In this document: piece after piece, positions 53,117-62,314 of the stretch | Layout of the letters: every line of letters starts with the position of its first letter | Numbering within the stretch: position 1 is the stretch's first letter | Source of the DNA: Actinomadura sp. DC4 | GTDB lineage: Bacteria; Actinomycetota; Actinomycetes; Streptosporangiales; Streptosporangiaceae | Assembly: GCF_030406325.1 (NCBI RefSeq) | Contig: NZ_JAUEQY010000008.1 | Location: 248,001-312,000 of the forward strand | Reading direction: 5' to 3' | DNA: 64,000 bases | Notes under the pieces: model-generated | What the model was told of the DNA's origin: nothing | Database searches by the model: none | Seen by the model: the letters and a program-made list of their open reading frames with translations, nothing else | Translations under genes and position numbers: made by a program

Positions 53117-53560
53117 TCAGCCACGAGCGGTGGCGTCCCGATGGCGGGGCCGCCCGGGAGCCCGGGCCGGGCCGCACTCCTGGCGGGCATCGAGGACCAG
53201 TCCGACCACGATGACGGCCGCGACCGCCAGGTGCAGCGCGACCAGCACCAGCTTCGCCGTCGTCCCGACCGCGTCACCGAGCGGGCCCGAGAGGGAGGCG
53301 GCGAGCACAGGCACGGTGATGATCGCCATGACCCGGCCCGGCCGGACCACCCGGCGTTCCAAGACGGCCAGGAGGACCCGGCTCACGACTGCGGCCAGCA
53401 GACTCGCCGCCACGATCGACGCCGGTCCCACCGTCTGCGTGCCGTCACCCGCCCGCACGGTCAAGGTGGCTCCGGCCAGCGGCACCGCCACCACCCAGAC
53501 CGCCAGGGCCGCCGCCGGGGCGCCGATCACCGCGAGGACTCTTTCGCGTGAGATGTTCAT
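53117..53560 (-). CDS. Small four-helix membrane protein (DUF6069-like)
   Basis: 147 aa from ATG 53560. Four hydrophobic segments: VLAVIGAPAAALAVWVVAVP, ASIVAASLLAAVVSRVLLAV, VMAIITVPVLAASLSGPLG and LVLVALHLAVAAVIVVGLVL. The short basic N-terminus suggests an N-in topology. The arrangement matches the small actinobacterial DUF6069 membrane family; function unknown. The longer upstream reading to 53641 overlaps repeat sequence and is less likely. Confidence 0.75.
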   Translation of the reverse strand: MNISRERVLAVIGAPAAALAVWVVAVPLAGATLTVRAGDGTQTVGPASIVAASLLAAVVSRVLLAVLERRVVRPGRVMAIITVPVLAASLSGPLGDAVGTTAKLVLVALHLAVAAVIVVGLVLDARQECGPARAPGRPRHRDATARG

Positions 53561-53668
53561 ACCGCAAAGCCTGGCCCGGCGGGGCGGCCCGCCACATCGG
53601 GCATACGGTCGGACCTTCCACTGCCCGAGTCGGAGCGGCATCCGACTTTAGTAGGTGACGCCATGGAC

Positions 53669-53698
53669 GGTAGGGCGCCCGGGGCTCGAATCCGGAAC
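53669..53698 (-). repeat. tRNA-Lys-like 3' fragment, copy 1
   Basis: On the plus strand GGTAGGGCGCCCGGGGCTCG runs on into AATCCGGAAC. The minus strand is the T arm and acceptor 3' strand of a tRNA, the same as copy 2 at 55801 except for one T-stem base (AATCC for AACCC). No 5' half is present. It probably marks a former integration (att) site. GAGCGAACATGCCTCGTTCG follows at 53700-53719. Confidence 0.7.
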
Positions 53699-53719
53699 GG
53701 AGCGAACATGCCTCGTTCG

Positions 53720-54110
53720 TCCGCGACCACTACCGTGTCATGGTCCCGATCAGGCCCTCGCCTGCGGACTTGGACACGCGGCAGGTCAGTGACCGGTTTC
53801 TGAGCAGGACAGGGGTAAACCTGCTTAACGATCAAGGCGTCTCACGATTGGAAGTCCCGGCCTTCGTCTGTTCGTCGTCTAGTGATCGAGTCTTCGTGCG
53901 TTCCTCCTCTCCGCTGCGGCGCAGTGCGGTCGTGCGGTTTCGACGGTGCCGCGACATCGGAGGACGGCTATCCGGGTCCCGCGTCGACGGCGAAATGGCG
54001 CCGGCGGCCGACGCGACCAGGCGACGGTTCGACGAAGAGTTCCTCGCCGGGGACGAATTTCGTGGCCGATCGGACCTACGGCACGAATGGCCAGTTCAAG
54101 GAGTAAAAGA
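53720..54110. other. Gene-poor interval with dispersed repeat copy 1
   Basis: It contains GACCACTACCGTGTCATGGT from about 53725, the first of three related repeat copies in this end of the window. No supported gene lies before the secreted protein at 54111. Confidence 0.5.
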
Positions 54111-54659
54111 ATGATGTCGAAAATGCTCGCCGTCGGCGTCGCGACCACCTTCCTGACTTACGCAGGAACGGTCGTGGCGGGCGAGTCTGCGGCCGAAGCG
54201 TCCACGGTTTGCCGCGAGGGCGCGATCAGCGCACCGTTCAACCACTCGATCCCGACCGCGCACCGTGCCGGCCAGGCCGTCACCGTCCACACCACCCTGC
54301 ACGACAAAACCGGCACCACCTTCAAAGGCGTGTTCTTCGACTACAGCATCGCCGTCCCCGCCAACCACAATCACTGGGGACCGGCCCCCACCGTTAGTTG
54401 GCGCTGGGGCAGCGGCTCCTGGCACCACCTCGCCCTAACCCGGAATAATGCGAGCCCTGACCACGAGTGGTACAGCCAAGACCAGACCCTTGGCACCCTC
54501 AAAGCCCATAAGTCCAAGGCCCTGCAATTCAAGATCGCTTTTCACAAGGGCGATCCCACCGGGACGTACGACGGAGTTGCCCTCATCGGCGCACGCACCA
54601 CCTGTGGACAGACACTGCTTGCTGTGGCCGGCGGTCTCGAACCTGCCTACCGTCCTTAG
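54111..54659 (+). CDS. Small secreted protein, unknown
   Basis: 182 aa, ATG at 54111 with AAGGAG at 54098-54103. The signal peptide is KMLAVGVATTFLTYAGTVVA followed by an Ala-rich cleavage region. The mature part is beta-rich with Trp and His (WGPAPTVSWRWGSGSWHHLA, FKGVFFDYSIAVPANHNHW) and two Cys (CREGAISAPF and TTCGQT) that could form a disulfide. The spacing of beta strands suggests a single beta-sandwich domain. No enzyme motif. The family is not recognised. Confidence 0.8.
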   Translation: MMSKMLAVGVATTFLTYAGTVVAGESAAEASTVCREGAISAPFNHSIPTAHRAGQAVTVHTTLHDKTGTTFKGVFFDYSIAVPANHNHWGPAPTVSWRWGSGSWHHLALTRNNASPDHEWYSQDQTLGTLKAHKSKALQFKIAFHKGDPTGTYDGVALIGARTTCGQTLLAVAGGLEPAYRP

Positions 54660-55026
54660 TCTGCAGCCTCGAAACGGTATAAGGTATTGTACGGTTTTTC
54701 GGTCTGGGCCCGCCAAGGCACTCACCAGTTTGGCACAGGAGATTCGCGCCGGTTCGGGCAGACCGAGGCCGAGCCGTACGGCCGTCACCGCTGGAGCAGG
54801 TGAAGGGCAACGCCGTCCGGTCCGGAAGGATCGCTCGCCTGGCCGGCACACGGTCTCGCACCGAACCGAAATCCTTCTCGCCCCGCCGTTAGATGGCGGA
54901 CGGCGGAGGATGGTTCCGTCCTTTTTCGGCCACGGGCCACGAAAAGTAATGAGCAAACACGATCCTCCGGAAACTGTTACCGTCTCTGGCTGTTACCCCC
55001 CCTTTTTTTCATCACGGAGGAAATCG
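54660..55026. other. Interval between two secreted-protein genes
   Basis: No gene supported. An AT-rich patch at about 54672-54698 (GGTATAAGGTATTGTACGG) resembles a promoter region, and a C7/T7 tract (near 54996-55010) precedes the ribosome site of the next gene. Confidence 0.4.
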
Positions 55027-55509
55027 ATGCGTCATATAGCGGCTCTTCTCGCGACGGGGGCCGTCGCAGCAATTGCGGCCATCACAGTTGCCGCCTCGCC
55101 CGCCGTCGCCGCCACCAACACGTTCGGTGGCACCGCCAGCACCACTGCGGGAGGATCCGACCTGTCGGCCGCCGCGACGACCCACGGCTGGAAGACGCAC
55201 TACACCACGCCGGCGGGCGTCTCGGGCAAGGGCTCCTACTCGTTCACGAAAGCGAAGCATCTGAAGCTTTCGGGAACCGTCACCGACAAGCGGACCGGCA
55301 ACTACTACGCGTGCGTTCGTTTCAAGGCGGTCGACGCTCACGGCAACGGCGTCATCCTGGCCATCAGGAACCCCGAGCACGGCACGACAGGAATGTTCAA
55401 AACATACACGACCAGCTTCCGCACATACCACCTGTACATCGCCAAGTGCGATATCACGAAGACCTCCAAGAAGCCGAAGGTCACCGGCAAGTGGTTCAAG
55501 CGTTTCTGA
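55027..55509 (+). CDS. Small secreted protein, unknown
   Basis: 160 aa, ATG at 55027 after GGAGGA at 55015-55020. Signal peptide: MRHIAALLATGAVAAIAAIT, then VAASPAVAA with a clear AxA site. The mature protein is Thr/Lys-rich and basic, with two Cys (YYACVRF and IAKCDI) and alternating beta-like segments (GVILAIRNPEHGTTGMF). It is probably a small beta-sandwich. It is followed by a hairpin terminator at 55526-55557. Not recognised as a family; similar proteins are frequent in actinomycete secretomes. Confidence 0.82.
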   Translation: MRHIAALLATGAVAAIAAITVAASPAVAATNTFGGTASTTAGGSDLSAAATTHGWKTHYTTPAGVSGKGSYSFTKAKHLKLSGTVTDKRTGNYYACVRFKAVDAHGNGVILAIRNPEHGTTGMFKTYTTSFRTYHLYIAKCDITKTSKKPKVTGKWFKRF

Positions 55510-55525
55510 CGCAGATCTGCTGAGC

Positions 55526-55557
55526 AGGGGCCCTCGCCCAACGGCGGGGGCCCTTTC
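55526..55557 (+). terminator. Hairpin terminator after the secreted-protein gene
   Basis: AGGGGCCCTCGCC pairs with GGCGGGGGCCCTT across a CAAC loop, 13 bp with two G-T wobbles, followed by TTCTC. It lies 17 nt after the stop. Confidence 0.8.
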
Positions 55558-55800
55558 TCATTCTCGTTCGCACAACGCGGGGGAAGTACGATTCCACGCC
55601 GCTCGGCACGCGGCCGCAGGCGGGAACGCACCGCCTACGACTGTCTGTGGACTTTCCCGCCTGTACCGCTCCAGAACTCGTCGCAGTGGCGGTGCTGCGG
55701 CGTCAGGTCGCCCAGATCCGGCCCCCACAACGGCCGCACCCTGGCCCCACCACGAAGACCACAGCTCCGCCCATACCGACGAAACAGCAGGTCAAGACTG

Positions 55801-55853
55801 GTAGGGCGCCCGGGGCTCGAACCCGGAACCTATGGATTAAAAGCCGCAGCTGT
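55801..55853 (-). repeat. tRNA-Lys-like 3' half, copy 2 (att-site relic)
   Basis: The minus strand reads CAGCTGCGGCTTTTAATCC, then CATAGGTTCCGGGTTCGAGC and CCCGGGCGCCCTAC, the anticodon loop to acceptor end of a tRNA-Lys(TTT)-type gene. No D arm or 5' acceptor strand follows, so it is not a functional tRNA. Site-specific integrases typically recombine in this part of tRNA genes. Confidence 0.75.
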
Positions 55854-56916
55854 GGAGTAATTACCGGGTTTGATCTGGAGAAGGGCGTGCCGGACGATGT
55901 TGCTTGATGTCACTACATGCCATTTGGTCCGTGTCCATTGCTCTATTCCCGCTCAGTCACTCTAGTGCGGTGTCGCGTGCTGCCGGGTTTTACCGCGGCG
56001 TACGAGCAAACACCGAGCAAACATGCCTCGTTCGCCTTCCGGTCCTGATCCGAGGCTGTCGCAAAGGTGAGCGCAGCAGAGCACGGTTGTTGTCTGTGAT
56101 CGTTCTGTCTGAGACGACGTTCGGTAGCTGCGTTATCGGCTTTGTCCGGCGCGCGGGGGGACGGCTCTGGTGAATCAGATCCCCGACGGTCTCCGCTTCA
56201 GGAGGGACCGCCAGATCATCCGTGTCCGACGATCCAGCGAGCCGGTGGACCATCACCGCGCGTGCCGACCGCGGCGAGGTCCGGGCCGCGCGTCGTTAGA
56301 CGAGTCGTTCCGTGACCTGCATCTTTACCAGGGCCAACTTGTGGGGATTGGGTCTTTCGTTGCTGGTGGATGGCCTCTACCGTGTCGAGGTCGTTCCTAT
56401 CAATGGCTGACCTCCGGTTTCTCGAGGCGCCGCAGGTCAGCGCCGTACGCTGATGTGCATTGGCGCCCGGCGGGGGTGTGGCAATCGAGTGTCGACTAAA
56501 TGCCCAGACCCCTCCCGTCTGAACCTGCAGGTTAGCACTCGAATCCAATATTCGAGCGGCACAGCATCAGGCCAGTCCGCTTAAGGCGCACCTGATCTTG
56601 TGGACCTAGACCCACTCACGGTCCGGCGCCGTGATCGCCTCGGCGGCATCCTGCATACGCACGCACGTCCGGACGTGGATGACATTTTCGGCACGCACAG
56701 CCTTCCTGGCCGACGCTGCAACGTCGGCCTACTCGATGAACTTCAATCGACCACTCGGGAAGGTAGGCCCTCCCGAGCCCGATCCACAGGTCATGAGCAT
56801 TGCTTCCGGCTCGGTGACGAGCACGCTGTTCTGCCCTGGACACGGCACGGATTGGGACGAGGGGCGCCGAGAAGGGGTTGCGGGGCTGCGGGCGAGTAGG
56901 GGTATGACAAATTCTC
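55854..56916. other. Gene-poor recombination zone with repeats
   Basis: No supported gene. It contains GAGCAAACATGCCTCGTTCG at 56015-56034 (19/20 identical to 53700-53719) preceded by a tandem GAGCAAACA. Repeat copy 2 (CTACCGTGTCGAGGTCGTTC) starts near 56378. Frames are short and broken, consistent with decayed mobile DNA. Confidence 0.55.
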
Positions 56917-57582
56917 ATGACCAGTCGAGGGGATCCGCTGGTGCACTGCCCCCCCGATAACACGGAACTGACGGTGACAGACCTGACTCGTATGCTGCGG
57001 GAGGAACACGCGAAAACCGATGCTGAGTTGATCGAGGCGTCCCGTCAGGAGCCTGACCGGTTCACCGAGATTTTCGACCGGTACTACGCAGAGATCCACC
57101 GCTACGTGGACCGCCGGTTGGGCGCCGACGCCGCCGACGACATCGCCTCGGAGACGTTCCTGGTCGCTTTCCGCAAGCGTGCAGGGTTCGACGCCGATCA
57201 GGGCTTGGCGCGGTCGTGGCTGTACGGCATCGCCACCCGGTTGGTGAGCCGGCACCGCAGGAACGAGGTGCGGCGCTACCGAGCATTGGCCCGGATCGGC
57301 GGCGACCCGGCTATCGAGGGCCATGAGGATCGGGTGGCCGCTCGGGTTACGGCCGCCGGGGTCGGGGCCCGGCTTGGAACTGCGCTGGCCGATCTGTCCC
57401 GGGGTGACCGTGACGTGCTGCTGCTGGTGGCTCTGGCCGATCTCACCTATCCCGAGGTGGCCCAAGCGCTCGGGGTGAAGTACGGCACCGTGTGCTCTCG
57501 GCTGAGCAGAGCCCGTAAACAGATAAGCGCGGCGTTGGGTGGCGCTGATCCGTCGACGCAAATCGACCGTGAAGGGGCATGA
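56917..57582 (+). CDS. ECF-type RNA polymerase sigma factor
   Basis: 221 aa at most. Sigma region 2 is FDRYYAEIHRYVDRRLGADA then DDIASETFLVAF. Region 4 is LADLTYPEVAQALGVKYGTV then CSRLSRARKQI. It belongs with the ECF sigma factors that pair with CU044_5270 proteins, encoded here by the next gene with a 4-nt overlap. The start is uncertain: ATG 56917 is given, but GTG 56974 or ATG 56992 would place the sigma domain nearer the N-terminus as in relatives; none has a strong ribosome site. Confidence 0.88.
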   Translation: MTSRGDPLVHCPPDNTELTVTDLTRMLREEHAKTDAELIEASRQEPDRFTEIFDRYYAEIHRYVDRRLGADAADDIASETFLVAFRKRAGFDADQGLARSWLYGIATRLVSRHRRNEVRRYRALARIGGDPAIEGHEDRVAARVTAAGVGARLGTALADLSRGDRDVLLLVALADLTYPEVAQALGVKYGTVCSRLSRARKQISAALGGADPSTQIDREGA

Positions 57583-58730
57583 CGATGGATGAGCTGACAG
57601 TGGTGGGCGAATTCTTGAGCGAGGAGCGGCCGGCTCCTGCGCGAACCATCGCCGAGGCCCGGCGGCGCCTGACGGACGAGACCATCAAACGCCGTCCTCG
57701 CCTCTACCGGCGGGACAAGCCGAGCCCGAGGATCGCGGTGATCGCGGTGGCGACCGCGGCCGTGGTCACGGTCGCTGCCGGTGTTCACTACGCGTGGACG
57801 ACCCGCCCCTTGTATCACCCCGAGCCGCTCGCCGGACAGACCGGACCGGCCAGCCGTTTCTTGCTCGCGGCGGCCGACGCCAAGGCCCGTCACGTCACCG
57901 AAGGACGGCTGTGGTACGTGCACACGGTGAACGAACGCGCCGGGGTGGTGCACTCCGAGCATGAGCCTGGGGTCCGCTACACCCTTGAACTCGTCCAGGG
58001 GCATTACCTGATTGCAGCCAAGACCGAGGACGGCCTCGGCAAGAACTGGTCCGCCGAAAGCTGGGCCGACCGCGAAGAACAGCTGCACGTCAGGCCGGCC
58101 AGTGCCGCCGACCGCACGGCATGGGACCACGACAAGAGACCTCCTGGGGTGACCCCCGTGGGGCCGACCGATGACGAGGATCCGGATGAGCCGAGGCGCG
58201 GACCGACAAGGTCGGAGGGAGCCGTACTCGATTTCGGCGTCACCCAGGCCCGCAGGCTTCCCTCCGACCCGGCGAAGCTGCGCGCGTGGCTGCTCAACTA
58301 CGCGACCAAGTTCGACCACAAACGACTGCGGTACCCGGACCTGTACCTGTTTACGAACGCCTCCTCGCTCCTCATCGACGAGCCGGTCCCTGACCAGGTG
58401 CGAATCGCCACGTACCGGGTCCTCGCCAGCTTGAAGGGTGTGCGCATCGTCACGGCCACCGACGCCTCCGGCCGTACCGGCCAGGCGGTCACCATGCGAG
58501 AGACGACCCGGGAGAACGGAACCATCGACTGGCAACTCTTCATCGACCCCTCGACGGGACAGCTCACCGCCAGCCAGGCCGTCGTCGTGAGACCCGGCAC
58601 CGAGAACTCCGAGCTACGGCCAGGTACCCGGCAGTTCTCCGAAGTGGTGAAGCAGGCCGAATGGACCAACGCGCCGGCCGACCAGTTGAGGCCAGCGTGG
58701 GTACGCGCGAACGAGCCACGAAATCCCTAG
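57579..58730 (+). CDS. CU044_5270 family membrane protein, partner of the sigma factor
   Basis: 383 aa. The N-terminal cytoplasmic part (about 50 residues, basic) is followed by one transmembrane segment (IAVIAVATAAVVTVAAGVHY) and a large extracytoplasmic domain. The C-terminal LRYPDLYLFTNASSLLIDEP, VLASLKGVRIVTATDASG and QLFIDPSTGQL are typical of the family. The arrangement sigma gene then CU044_5270 gene with overlapping ends is standard and suggests an anti-sigma or sensor role, although that role is not well established. A hairpin follows at 58761-58800. Confidence 0.87.
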   Translation: MTMDELTVVGEFLSEERPAPARTIAEARRRLTDETIKRRPRLYRRDKPSPRIAVIAVATAAVVTVAAGVHYAWTTRPLYHPEPLAGQTGPASRFLLAAADAKARHVTEGRLWYVHTVNERAGVVHSEHEPGVRYTLELVQGHYLIAAKTEDGLGKNWSAESWADREEQLHVRPASAADRTAWDHDKRPPGVTPVGPTDDEDPDEPRRGPTRSEGAVLDFGVTQARRLPSDPAKLRAWLLNYATKFDHKRLRYPDLYLFTNASSLLIDEPVPDQVRIATYRVLASLKGVRIVTATDASGRTGQAVTMRETTRENGTIDWQLFIDPSTGQLTASQAVVVRPGTENSELRPGTRQFSEVVKQAEWTNAPADQLRPAWVRANEPRNP

Positions 58731-58760
58731 GGATAGCTCAGAACGTCCGAATAGGGGCGC

Positions 58761-58800
58761 CCGTAAGGCTCGTGTGTCCTTGGTCACGCGAGCCTTACGG
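58761..58800. terminator. Bidirectional hairpin terminator
   Basis: CCGTAAGGCTCG and CGAGCCTTACGG are exact inverted repeats, with an extra GTG/CAC pairing inside. It lies between the CU044_5270 gene and the convergent NlpC/P60 remnant and could serve both. Confidence 0.75.
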
Positions 58801-58814
58801 CGCGATCCATCGGT

Positions 58815-59269
58815 TCACTCGGGTCGGCCAAGTATCGGACTCCGGCCGGCCGGCGGGAGATCTCGGTCAGTCGTCGGGGGAGTCGTACGCCGGGTGTACC
58901 ACGCCTCGCTCAGGCTGGAGACCTTCACCACATCACCGGTGTGCGGCGCCTGGAGGAACTTGCCGTTCCCGATGTAAAGGCCGAGGTGCCCAAGGCTGTG
59001 GAAGAAGACCAGGTCTCCCGGCTGCAGTTGCGACTTGGAGATGTGCCGACTGACGTCGTACTGGTCGGGCACCCAGTGGTTGAGGTTCATGCCCACCTGC
59101 TTGTAGGCCATCATCGTCAACCCCGAGCAGTCGAATGAGTTCGGCCCGGCACCGCCCACGACGTACGGCTTGCCGAGCTGCGCGCAGGCGTACTTCAGCA
59201 CCTGTGGGGCTTCAATATTCGGGTTGGGCCGTGAGCAGGAGGTTCGCGTCGATCTCAGGGCGGTGCGCG
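58815..59269 (-). pseudogene. NlpC/P60 peptidoglycan hydrolase, 5' end lost to an IS
   Basis: The NlpC/P60 domain is intact: catalytic Cys in SFDCSGLTMMAYKQVG, His in SLGHLGLYIGNGKF, and a polar third residue in FLQAPHTGD. It begins VLKYACAQLGKPYVVGGAG. Upstream of NPNIEAPQ the frame runs into the end of the insertion sequence, with no signal peptide, so the exported N-terminus is missing. NlpC/P60 enzymes cleave peptidoglycan stem peptides outside the cell, so an unexported fragment is probably useless. An ATG at 59275 fuses IS-derived residues to it. Confidence 0.78.
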
Positions 59270-60337
59270 TCATGCGGCGTTGCGGTATTCGTTGATCAGA
59301 CCGCCGAGTAGTCGCGTCCCGTGGATGGTGACGTTGTCGTCGGTCGAGATCATTTGTGGTGGGGGAGCGGGCGGTCGCTGGGCGAGGGAACGATGCGGGC
59401 GGCGACCGTTGAAATGGCCCTCGTAGATCTTCCGGACGGCTTCCAAGTGGCGCTGGGAGAAGATCAGTAGCCGGTCGGTGCACTCGCGGCGGACACTCAA
59501 GATCCACCGTTCGGCGAAGGCGTTAGCTTTCGGAGCCTGGGGAGGAGTGCGTAGCACTCTGATGTCGGCTGCGGTGAAAACGGTGTCGAAGGCGTTGGTG
59601 AATTTGGTGTCCCGGTCGCGGATGAGGAAGCGGAAACCTTGAGCGCGCTCGTCCAGGTCCATCAGCAGATTCCGGGCTTGCTGCGTCACCCACGCACCGG
59701 TTGGGTGGCGGTTGACGCCCAGGACGTGGACACGGCGACTAGCGATCTCGACCACGAAGAACACATAGATTCGCTGGAGGAAGACGGTGTCGACGGTGAA
59801 GAAATCACAGGCCAGGACACCGGCCGCCTGAGCGCGCAGGAAGGTGATCCAGGAGGTGTCGGTCCTGCGTGGCGCGGGGTCGACACCGGCTTGATGCAGG
59901 ATCCGCCAGACGGTCGCGGCCCCGACCCGGTAACCCAGCCCGAGCAGCTCACCCTGGATCCGCCTATGTCCCCAGGACGGATTTTCCGCGGCTAGGCGCA
60001 GCACGAGCTGGCGGATCTCGGCGCGGATCGGTGGTCGTCCCGGTGTCTTGTGCGGGTAGGCCCATTTTCTGGCGATTAGTTCGCGGTGCCACCGCAACAA
60101 CGTTGCCGGCGTTACGACGAATGCGTTCCAGCGGACCCGTGGCAACAGTCGCGATGAGGCGGCGAGCAGCGCTCGGTCCGCGGGCTCAAGAGCTGGACGG
60201 TTGACTTGCCGGCGCAACACCGCGAGTTGATGGCGCAGCACGAGGATCTCGGTGTCCTTGGCGGCGTCACCGCGGATCCGCAGCAACATCACACCGAGAG
60301 TGTTCCGCGTCAGGCCGTACAACAGCGACCACACCAT
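59270..60337 (-). mobile_element. Insertion sequence transposase (rve/integrase-core DDE type)
   Basis: Intact 355 aa transposase. N-terminal HTH region (ILVLRHQLAVLRRQVNRPAL), a linker with NPSWGHRRIQGELLGLGYRV, then the DDE core: first Asp in ACDFFTVDTVFL, second in FLIRDRDTKF, Glu in ANAFAERWILSVRREC. It ends GGLINEYRNAA. It belongs to the integrase-core family common in actinomycetes. Terminal inverted repeats could not be defined by eye. Its left end lies in the NlpC/P60 gene. Two decayed relatives lie at 63188-64000. Confidence 0.88.
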
Positions 60338-61336
60338 GGCGATCCAGCCTGCCCGACGTTCGCGTGATCTCGCTGAGAAACCAGCAGGTCAGTGCTCAAA
60401 TCGGGGTTCTGGAGCCCCACAAGCACAGCCCAGATTGAGCTCGTGCTCCGTGGCTTAGCCATCGCGATTGTTCCTCTGCACGCCGATGCTCAAATATGCA
60501 TCACAACCTGCACCAATGCCAGAAAACAGGAGGTCACATGAGCCGTTCACCGTTGCGCCCACACGACATGCCCAAGGGCGCGCTTGCGGAGCTCGAGCGA
60601 GCCGAACCGGCGACGGCTACGACGGCGAGGGGACCGGCGAGACCCTCGATGCCGCGGCACTCGCGGCCATCCGCTACGCCGACAAAGCATGAGTAACGGG
60701 GCGCCGTACGGGAGGTAACTAGAGAACCGGCGTTCTCGCTAGTCGCCGTCCGTGAACATTTTGGGCCCCGGCGCAGTCGTCGACCTCGAGCCCTCGCTGG
60801 TGCCGCCAGGTCGTCTACCGACCCGCGCCCTGCAATGGAGGCCTCCCTAAAAGAACAGTGTAAGTTGGACGAGCCTCGTGATGGTGAATCTGGTGATCGT
60901 GGCACGCCTGTGATGACCACTACCGTGTCAACGTCGTCCCCATCAATTGCTGACCTGCGGATTTTCGAGGTGTCGCACGTCGGCGGTGATTGATGGCACT
61001 TCTTCACGTCCGTTCGAGACGGTTGAGGAATGGTTCGTGCTCCCGGTGCTCCGTGCTTCCAACGGGAGCACGGAGCACGAATCGAGGAGCGGCCGGGGCG
61101 GCGTCGCGCTGGCAGACCTGGTGGTGGATGTGTCGATGGGCGTCTCAACCAATGAAACGGCGCTGACCCGACCGGCTTGCGGCGTGAGATCTGGGCGACC
61201 GCCGATTATGTTTGGTGCCCCATCCTAGTGCTCTCATCGATCGACTCTTTGCGGGTGCGCCCAGCGCGGATCCGCCGAGGTCTGCCGGGCTGTCTTGGTC
61301 GAAAGTGAACTAAGGGCGTCAGGTGCAAACGGTTCC
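60338..61336. other. Gene-poor interval with repeat copy 3 and an inverted repeat
   Basis: A short plus frame ends RTGDGYDGEGTGETLDAAAL and AAIRYADKA before a stop at 60692; it looks like the tail of a real protein but has no supported start. Repeat copy 3 (CTACCGTGTCAACGTCGTCC) begins near 60919. A 12-bp inverted repeat lies at 61046-61078. Confidence 0.5.
61046..61078. repeat. 12-bp perfect inverted repeat
   Basis: GTGCTCCGTGCT and AGCACGGAGCAC flank a 9-nt loop. The flanking TCGTGCTCC and GGAGCACGA allow an alternative pairing. It could be a terminator or part of a mobile element end; no gene ends nearby. Confidence 0.65.
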
Positions 61337-62314
61337 TCAGAGACCGGCCAGGACAGAGGTTGCCACCGCGCGCGCCACCTGGTTCTCGAACTTCGCTCCC
61401 CACGCGGGGTCGAGACCCAGCGAGTATTCGCGAGCATCTCCTTCGATGAAGAAGTAGCCCATGGTGGATTGGTGCCTTGTAACAGAGCTGAGCTGCCACG
61501 CGACGGCCTGTGGGCGAGGTGCTACGAAGATGAGACGCTTGCCGGTCACGACGAGAAGGCAAGACGTCGGGGCGTCCTTTTGGGTCGCAGCGGGAGAGAT
61601 ATGACGCACCGTCTCATCGGGGTTGAGATTGGTGTTAAGGAATTCTAGAGATTGACTGCAGGACGTGAGCGCTTCTTGTTTCATGTTCGGGGGGAGTTCG
61701 TCGAGCGCGTTTTGGATGTCTGGCCTCATCTGGGCCTCCTCGATCATAGCTATCATGCGAACGCCGGTATCTCTAGGTGTCGCGGGCACAGGGGTTTCTC
61801 TAGACTGAGGTGGACTCGTATCCCCCGGCTCGTGAGAGAAGAAGCGATCCAGATCGCGCATGGGTCGTTCACCGGCGGGAGCATGGGGGGCTGGGATCGT
61901 GCGGTGACCGGACGACCGGTCGGGAAACACCTCGTCCAAGTTGCGCATGGGTCGCTCTCTGCTGGTAGGCGGCGGGGGGCGGCTCATGCGTTGATCAGCC
62001 GGCGCGTCGGGGAAGAGCTCGTTTAGGTCCCTCATCGCTGGCTGCTTGATCGGTGGGTGGGGGTAGCTCATGGCGGTGGTTGAGGGCCGGGCAAGGGGGT
62101 GAGGATTGTGGCGAGGGTGGTTGCACTGGTTTGGTTTCTGGACCGAACGTAAGAAGATCGTGACGGGCCAGGCCAACCCGATTTGGCCCGCCCAGGACAA
62201 GCCAGGCTCGCCCTGCCTGGGCAGAACGCCGTGACGACGCAAGTAATAACGTTTCGCCGTTATGGATGCGACGATCAGGTAGCCGAGCAGCAAGATCAAG
62301 ATAAGCCACCCCAT
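61337..62314 (-). CDS. Membrane protein with threefold MRDLDxxFPD motif and PH-like C-terminal domain
   Basis: 325 aa. Residues 1-20 are a transmembrane helix (GWLILILLLGYLIVASITA), with a second hydrophobic patch at about 44-56. A Pro-rich disordered region follows with three copies of a motif, MRDLNELFPD (94-103), MRNLDEVFPD (123-132) and MRDLDRFFSH (152-161), spaced exactly 29 residues. The C-terminal 120 residues contain CLLVVTGKRLIFVAPRPQAV and GYFFIEGDAREYSLGLDPAW, the pattern of bacterial PH-like domains. The motif copies look like docking sites for a partner. Unknown function, single gene. Confidence 0.78.
   Translation of the reverse strand: MGWLILILLLGYLIVASITAKRYYLRRHGVLPRQGEPGLSWAGQIGLAWPVTIFLRSVQKPNQCNHPRHNPHPLARPSTTAMSYPHPPIKQPAMRDLNELFPDAPADQRMSRPPPPTSRERPMRNLDEVFPDRSSGHRTIPAPHAPAGERPMRDLDRFFSHEPGDTSPPQSRETPVPATPRDTGVRMIAMIEEAQMRPDIQNALDELPPNMKQEALTSCSQSLEFLNTNLNPDETVRHISPAATQKDAPTSCLLVVTGKRLIFVAPRPQAVAWQLSSVTRHQSTMGYFFIEGDAREYSLGLDPAWGAKFENQVARAVATSVLAGL

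Noticed and set aside
61046-61078. Inverted repeat considered as a CRISPR unit
   Set aside because: It occurs once, without regularly spaced copies or cas genes; no CRISPR array was seen anywhere in the window.
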